Below are positions 59,622-64,000 of a DNA stretch of 64,000 nucleotides, one piece after another (within the stretch, counting starts at the first letter, position 1; each line of letters begins with the position of its first letter). The notes under the pieces were generated by a model that searched no databases, was not told the origin of the DNA, and worked only from the letters and a program-made list of their open reading frames with translations. The stretch comes from Rhodocyclales bacterium (GTDB taxonomy: Bacteria; Pseudomonadota; Gammaproteobacteria; Burkholderiales; Rhodocyclaceae). The position numbers and the translations under genes are program-made. The stretch spans positions 18,108 to 82,107 of the forward strand of contig PQAF01000039.1 of the NCBI GenBank assembly GCA_003105015.1, in the 5' to 3' direction.

Positions 59622-60986
59622 CTACTTCCCCTTGACGGCCTCGTCCTTCGCGGCCAGCTTCTGCTCGAGGTAGTGGATGCTGGTGCCGCCCTTGACGAAG
59701 CGGTGGTCCTGCATCAGCTCCTGGTGCAGCGGGATGTTGGTCTTGATGCCCTCGACCACCATTTCCGAAAGGGCGATGCGCATGCGGCGGATCGCCTGGT
59801 CGCGGGTGTCGCCGTAGGCGATCAGCTTGCCGATCATCGAGTCGTAGTGCGGCGGCACGTTGTAGCCGCTGTAGGCATGCGAATCGACGCGGATGCCGGG
59901 TCCGCCGGGCGGATGGTAGGAGACGATGCGTCCTGGCGAGGGCGTGAACTTGAAAGGGTCCTCGGCATTGATGCGGCACTCGATGGCATGGCCCTTCAAT
60001 TCGATATCGCGCTGGCGGAGAGCGAGCTTTTCCCCCGCGGCGATGCGGATCTGCTGCTGCACCAGGTCAACGCCGGTGATGAACTCGGTCACCGGGTGCT
60101 CGACCTGCAGCCGGGTGTTCATCTCGATGAAGTAGAACTCGTTGTCCTCGAAGAGGAACTCGAAGGTGCCGGCGCCGCGGTAGCCGATCTTGCGGCAGGC
60201 CTCGGCGCAGCGGTCGCCGATGCGCGTGATGAGGCGGCGGGCGATCTCCGGCGCCGGCGCCTCCTCGATGATCTTCTGGTGGCGGCGCTGCATGGAGCAG
60301 TCGCGCTCGCCCAGCCAGACGGCGTTCTTGTAGGAATCGGCCAGCACCTGGAATTCGATGTGGCGCGGGTTTTCCAGGAACTTCTCCATGTATACCATCG
60401 GGTTGCCGAAGGCGGCCTGGGCCTCGGCGCGGGTCATGGTGACGGCGTTGAGCAGCGCCGCCTCGGTATGCACGACGCGCATGCCGCGCCCGCCGCCGCC
60501 GCCGGCGGCCTTGATGATGACCGGGTAGCCGATGGCGCGGGCGATCTTGACGATCTCCTTCGGGTCGTCCGGCAGGGCGCCTTCGGAGCCGGGCACGCAG
60601 GGCACGCCGGCGGCCTTCATGGCGTCCTTGGCCGACACCTTGTCGCCCATCAGGCGGATGGTTTCCGGCCGCGGGCCGATGAAGACGAAGCCGGACTTCT
60701 CCACCCTTTCGGCGAAGTCGGCGTTCTCGGAGAGGAAGCCGTAGCCGGGATGGATGGCCTCGGCGTCCGTCACCTCGGCGGCCGAGATGATGGCCGGGAT
60801 GTTGAGATAGCTGGCCGAGGAGGGGGCCGGGCCGATGCAGACCGACTCGTCGGCGAGCTTGACGTACTTGGCCTCGGTGTCGGCCTCCGAGTGCACGACC
60901 ACCGTCTTGATGCCCATTTCGCGGCAGGCGCGCTGGATGCGCAGGGCTATTTCACCGCGGTTGGCGATGAGGATCTTTTCGAACAT
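59622..60986 (-). CDS. accC: Acetyl-CoA carboxylase, biotin carboxylase subunit
   Basis: A 454-residue ATP-grasp enzyme that carboxylates biotin on AccB, the first step of fatty-acid synthesis. [25 protein letters not shown] is the conserved start; the ATP loop [13 protein letters not shown] and [14 protein letters not shown] are present. It lies nine bases after accB on the same strand. Its stop lies in the tail of a palindromic repeat. Confidence 0.96.
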   Translation of the reverse strand: MFEKILIANRGEIALRIQRACREMGIKTVVVHSEADTEAKYVKLADESVCIGPAPSSASYLNIPAIISAAEVTDAEAIHPGYGFLSENADFAERVEKSGFVFIGPRPETIRLMGDKVSAKDAMKAAGVPCVPGSEGALPDDPKEIVKIARAIGYPVIIKAAGGGGGRGMRVVHTEAALLNAVTMTRAEAQAAFGNPMVYMEKFLENPRHIEFQVLADSYKNAVWLGERDCSMQRRHQKIIEEAPAPEIARRLITRIGDRCAEACRKIGYRGAGTFEFLFEDNEFYFIEMNTRLQVEHPVTEFITGVDLVQQQIRIAAGEKLALRQRDIELKGHAIECRINAEDPFKFTPSPGRIVSYHPPGGPGIRVDSHAYSGYNVPPHYDSMIGKLIAYGDTRDQAIRRMRIALSEMVVEGIKTNIPLHQELMQDHRFVKGGTSIHYLEQKLAAKDEAVKGK

Positions 60987-60995
60987 GGCGGGGAT

Positions 60996-61448
60996 TTAGC
61001 CGATGATGAAGAGGGGCTGGCCGTACTCCACAGGCTGGCCATTTTCGACCAGGATGGCCTTGATCACGCCCGAGGCGTCCGCCTCGATCTCGTTCATGAG
61101 TTTCATGGCTTCGATGATGCAGAGGGTGTCGCCGGCCTTGACCGTTTGGCCGACCTCGACGAAGGATTGGGCGCCGGGCGAGGAAGAGCGGTAGAAGGTG
61201 CCGACCATCGGCGCCTTGACGGCATGGCCTTCCGGTTCGGCGGCGGCGGCCGGCTCGGCCGGCGCAGCCGGTGCGGCGGGCGCAGCTTGCGGCGCCGGGC
61301 TGGCGTGGTGCATATGAAAGGAGGGCGCAGTCGCGGAACCGCCCTGCTTGGCGATGCGCACTTTCTCCTCCCCTTCGGTGATTTCCAGTTCGGCAATGCC
61401 GGACTTTTCCACCAGATCGATCAAGGCCTTCAGTTTTCTGAGGTCCAT
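60996..61448 (-). CDS. accB: Acetyl-CoA carboxylase, biotin carboxyl carrier protein
   Basis: A 150-residue carrier protein. The N-terminal part ([23 protein letters not shown]) precedes an Ala/Pro-rich linker (about 45-75) and the biotinyl domain. The biotin attachment site is Lys116 in [12 protein letters not shown]. It forms an operon with accC. A hairpin lies upstream at 61474-61504. Confidence 0.95.
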   Translation of the reverse strand: MDLRKLKALIDLVEKSGIAELEITEGEEKVRIAKQGGSATAPSFHMHHASPAPQAAPAAPAAPAEPAAAAEPEGHAVKAPMVGTFYRSSSPGAQSFVEVGQTVKAGDTLCIIEAMKLMNEIEADASGVIKAILVENGQPVEYGQPLFIIG

Positions 61449-61473
61449 TTTTCTCTTCCTCCATTAAAGAACG

Positions 61474-61504
61474 CCGCAGCGGCCGTCCCAGAGCCCCGCT
61501 GCGG
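61474..61504. terminator. Hairpin between aroQ and accB
   Basis: CCGCAGCGG (61474-61482) and CCGCTGCGG (61496-61504) form a perfect nine-base stem with a 13-base loop in the gap between aroQ and accB, both on the minus strand. Only a short T-rich run follows on that strand, so it may be a weak terminator or an accBC leader element. Confidence 0.4.
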
Positions 61505-61512
61505 AACGATAA

Positions 61513-61998
61513 CTAGCGAATGCGGTTGAGCGCGTAGTCGAGGGCCAGCCGGTAGCCGTGGCTGCCGAGGCCGCAGATGACGCCGGCGGCGATGTCCGAG
61601 AAGTAGGAATGCCGGCGGAAGGGTTCTCGCGCGTGGATGTTGGACAGATGCACTTCGACGAAAGGGATCGCCACCGCAGCCAGCGCGTCGCGCAGGGCGA
61701 CGCTGGTATGGGTGTAGCCGCCCGGATTGATGACGATGAAAGTCACTTCTTCACTGCGGGCCGCCTGGACGCGGTCGACCAGGTCGCCCTCATGATTGCT
61801 CTGGAAGGTAATCAGGTCGACCGAGGCCGACTTGGCCTGGCTGGCCAGGCTTGCGTTGATGTCCGCCAGCGTTTCGCGCCCGTAGATTTCCGGCTCCCGC
61901 AGGCCCAATAAATTGAGATTCGGCCCATGCAGGACCAGGATGCGCTGCTTGCCCTTGGCATTCTTGGCCGCCCCAGGGCGGGCTGTCTTGGCATTCAT
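61513..61998 (-). CDS. aroQ: 3-dehydroquinate dehydratase, type II
   Basis: A 161-residue shikimate-pathway enzyme. [20 protein letters not shown] (with the catalytic Tyr), [21 protein letters not shown] and [12 protein letters not shown] are all present. The first 18 residues are a basic, low-complexity extension before the usual start. It is upstream of accB on the same strand, a common order. Confidence 0.95.
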   Translation of the reverse strand: MNAKTARPGAAKNAKGKQRILVLHGPNLNLLGLREPEIYGRETLADINASLASQAKSASVDLITFQSNHEGDLVDRVQAARSEEVTFIVINPGGYTHTSVALRDALAAVAIPFVEVHLSNIHAREPFRRHSYFSDIAAGVICGLGSHGYRLALDYALNRIR

Positions 61999-62060
61999 GC
62001 GCGCAAGTTTGCCGCAAATCGCAGCAATTTGTCCAGATTTGCGGGGGTTATCCTGAAAAG

Positions 62061-62618
62061 TCAGTTCGGCAGGAGCGCCGATTGAATGGCTTTTTCCAGA
62101 TCCGGCGTGGCAAATTTGCCCAGCTTGACTTGCTGCGGCGTGCCGTCCGGACGAAGTATGACAGTGAATGGCAAGGCCTTGGCGCGATTGCCTAAATCGC
62201 TTGAAAGGTCGAGCGTTTCCAGATTGCTGATGAGGAGCGGATAGGAGATCTCGATCTCCTTGCGGAATGCCTGGATTTTCTCTGCGGAATCGATGCTGAT
62301 GCCTACGAATTGAACGCCGTTATTTGCATATTTGCTGCTGATTCTCGAAAATTCCGGCATTTCTTCCTTGCAGGGCGGGCACCAGGTTGCCCAGAAATTG
62401 ACCACCAGTACCCTGCCTTTCCATTGCGATAGCGATTGGGGTTTGCCGTCCAGGTCGGGCAGGGTCAGGGCGAGCAGGCGGGCTGGCGCATCGGCAGTCG
62501 GAGCCGACTCGGGAGGGGGCGGGGATACCGGCTGTGGCCTGCCGTAAAAGTAGCCTGCGGTTGCAGCCAGGGTCGAGACGGCAATGATCAGCAGGGAATG
62601 GCGAACTATCCGGCTCAT
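62061..62618 (-). CDS. TlpA-like thioredoxin-family protein
   Basis: A 185-residue thioredoxin-fold protein with an N-terminal membrane helix (about 8-25), a Pro/Ser/Ala linker, and the redox motif [15 protein letters not shown] near residue 75. It is predicted to be anchored to the inner membrane, facing the periplasm, and to reduce disulfides, for instance in cytochrome c maturation. It overlaps the upstream hypothetical gene by four bases. Confidence 0.9.
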   Translation of the reverse strand: MSRIVRHSLLIIAVSTLAATAGYFYGRPQPVSPPPPESAPTADAPARLLALTLPDLDGKPQSLSQWKGRVLVVNFWATWCPPCKEEMPEFSRISSKYANNGVQFVGISIDSAEKIQAFRKEIEISYPLLISNLETLDLSSDLGNRAKALPFTVILRPDGTPQQVKLGKFATPDLEKAIQSALLPN

Positions 62619-63223
62619 GCTGCAGCGGCACCCAGCAGGGCTTCCACGGAAGACAGGCGGGCGCGTTCGGAAACCCTGCCATTCCGGCGTTTCTGGGCGC
62701 GCTCGGCATCCGGTTCAAACAGGGACAGCCTGACGGGGAGATCATTCCAGTCGAATGTGAGCACGCACTCTGGGACCTCCGCTCCGCCGCGCCGGGGTTC
62801 GTTCTGCTCGAAGCGAATGTTCTCGTTGAGCAGGAAGATCTCCACTTCCTTGCTGCTGTCCGGGAAGGCCTCCAGTTCTATTTCGGCATAGCGTCCGGCT
62901 GTGCCGTCCAGCACCGGGCCGGTCAGGTAGGGCCGGAAGGGATCGAGCAGGCGCATGACCTCCACTGCCGTTTCGCGCATTTCCTGCAGGCGCTCGCGCT
63001 GCTCGTCTTCCTGGTAGATCGCCTGGTAGGCGCGCAATTCGGCCTCGATCTCGGCATTGTTGGGCAGGGCTTCGGTTTCGGGCGCGCCGAGCTGGCGGGC
63101 TGCCTTGCGCTTGGCCAGGCCGTAGTCGGCAATGCCATCCTCGGCCATCAGGCGGGCCGCCAACGCGGCAATGCTTCGCCGCATGGCGTTGAGCCGCAGG
63201 GAGTTCCGGTCATGATGGGACAT
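62615..63223 (-). CDS. Conserved hypothetical protein
   Basis: A 202-residue protein I do not recognise by function. It begins MSHHDRNSLRLNAMRRSIAALAARLMAEDGI and is helical and charged to about residue 105. A second part (HFDWNDLPVRL-like strands, about 110-175) is more beta-rich. There are no membrane helices or signal peptide. It is divergent from mpl and coupled to the TlpA-like gene. Its first half suggests a nucleotidyltransferase-neighbour type of protein only by position, so no role is given. Confidence 0.75.
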   Translation of the reverse strand: MSHHDRNSLRLNAMRRSIAALAARLMAEDGIADYGLAKRKAARQLGAPETEALPNNAEIEAELRAYQAIYQEDEQRERLQEMRETAVEVMRLLDPFRPYLTGPVLDGTAGRYAEIELEAFPDSSKEVEIFLLNENIRFEQNEPRRGGAEVPECVLTFDWNDLPVRLSLFEPDAERAQKRRNGRVSERARLSSVEALLGAAAA

Positions 63224-63278
63224 GGCGGGAGGATGCGCGGGGATCGGTTAGAATTCGCCGACATTCTAGCCCATCCCC

Positions 63279-64000
63279 ATGCATATCCACATTCTCGGCA
63301 TCTGCGGCACCTTCATGGGCGGCATCGCTCTGCTGGCCAGGGCTTCCGGCCATCGCGTGACCGGCTGCGATGCCAATGTTTACCCGCCGATGAGCACCCA
63401 GCTCGAGGCCCAGGGCATCGAGCTGATCGAGGGTTACGATGCGGCGCAGGCCGGACTGGCGCCCGACCTGTTCGTGATCGGCAATGCCATTTCGCGCGGC
63501 AATCCGCTGCTGGAGGAGATTCTCGACAAGGGGCTGGCCTATGTCTCCGGCCCGCAATGGCTGGCCGGGAATGTGTTGCGGGACAAATGGGTGCTGGCCG
63601 TCGCGGGGACCCACGGCAAGACGACCACCTCTTCGCTGCTGGCGTGGATCCTGGCGCATGCCGGCATGAACCCCGGCTTTCTCATCGGTGGCGTGCCGCA
63701 GGATTTCGGCGTGTCGGCGCGACTGACTTCCAGCCCTTTCTTCGTCATCGAGGCGGACGAATACGACACCGCCTTCTGCGACAAGCGCTCGAAGTTTGTG
63801 CATTACGGGGCGCGCACCGCGATCCTGAACAACCTTGAATTCGATCACGCTGACATCTTCAGCGATCTTGCAGCCATCGAGACGCAATTTCATCATTTTG
63901 TCCGGATTCTGCCTAAATCCGGCCTGATCGTGGCAAACGCCGCCGAAGCCAGCCTGAAGCGGGTTCTCGAGCGCGGTTGCTGGACGCCGGTCGAGTGGTT
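63279..64000 (+). CDS. mpl: UDP-N-acetylmuramate:L-alanyl-gamma-D-glutamyl-meso-diaminopimelate ligase (partial)
   Basis: The frame from ATG 63279 stays open to the window edge and gives 240 residues. MHIHILGICGTFMGGIALLAR is the Mur ligase N-terminus, VAVAGTHGKTTTSSLLAWIL the ATP loop, and FVIEADEYDTAFCDKRSKFVHY is typical of Mpl. It recycles murein tripeptide by joining it to UDP-MurNAc. It is divergent from the hypothetical gene at 63223, with 55 bases between. Confidence 0.92.
   Translation, partial: MHIHILGICGTFMGGIALLARASGHRVTGCDANVYPPMSTQLEAQGIELIEGYDAAQAGLAPDLFVIGNAISRGNPLLEEILDKGLAYVSGPQWLAGNVLRDKWVLAVAGTHGKTTTSSLLAWILAHAGMNPGFLIGGVPQDFGVSARLTSSPFFVIEADEYDTAFCDKRSKFVHYGARTAILNNLEFDHADIFSDLAAIETQFHHFVRILPKSGLIVANAAEASLKRVLERGCWTPVEW

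Noticed and set aside
59070..61529. 819-codon open frame on the plus strand across prmA, accC and accB
   Set aside because: It is antisense to three clear genes, low in complexity (rich in Gly, Arg, Asp) and typical of frame shadows in GC-rich DNA.

Overview
The window is 64 kb of high-GC chromosomal DNA, most likely from a betaproteobacterium of the Rhodocyclales type. The call rests on gene order (pcm, rhodanese, tolC-like and waaA on one side; prmA, accC, accB and aroQ on the other), GC-rich codon use, and an EPS-associated MarR-type regulator ahead of a large polysaccharide locus. No rRNA, tRNA, CRISPR array or transposase gene was seen. There is no gene-free stretch longer than about 200 bases.

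Layout. 1-7 kb: the 3' end of an RND pump gene, pcm, a rhodanese, a TolC-family porin, an inserted AAA/DUF4143 ATPase, and waaC-waaA on the minus strand. 7.1-11 kb: an accessory patch with two toxin-antitoxin pairs on either side of a UDP-glucuronate 4-epimerase gene, then a second DUF4143 ATPase. 11-55 kb: one very large co-directional exopolysaccharide/O-antigen locus. It opens with a MarR-EPS regulator and wbpA-wbpB-wbpD-wbpE, interrupted by an S23 four-helix-bundle gene and a Bro-N gene that are bounded by heptanucleotide repeats. An epimerase, APS kinase, three asparagine-synthase-like amidotransferases, an ABC exporter (wzm/wzt), a sulfotransferase, a glycosyltransferase fused to a predicted D-glucuronyl C5-epimerase, a family of related GT-B enzymes, a wecB/wbpI epimerase, a Wzx flippase and an O-acyltransferase follow. 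The locus closes with a third DUF4143 ATPase, a WbpL-like initiating transferase, a WbpM/CapD dehydratase and galE. 55-64 kb: housekeeping genes (apaH, a HIT gene, a PfkB kinase, tpx, a DUF3426 gene, prmA, accC, accB, aroQ, a TlpA-like gene, a hypothetical, and the start of mpl).

How the genes fit together (inference). WbpA/B/D/E with the WecB/WbpI-like epimerase would make a diacetamido-uronic acid nucleotide sugar. The amidotransferases could convert uronates to uronamides. APS kinase would supply PAPS to the sulfotransferase, and the GT-C5-epimerase fusion could turn glucuronate into iduronate. Together they predict a sulfated, possibly iduronate-containing, glycosaminoglycan-like polymer made in the cytoplasm and exported by Wzm/Wzt. 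This is the most interesting possibility in the window.

Repeats add a second story. A heptad family (ACTGCCA-like) flanks or penetrates genes between 13.7 and 18.5 kb. A GTCGGGCTTCAGCCCGAC palindrome family sits at 3' ends and often supplies the stop codon. Dyads with a shared centre overlap or abut the starts of two DUF4143 genes and one VapBC operon.
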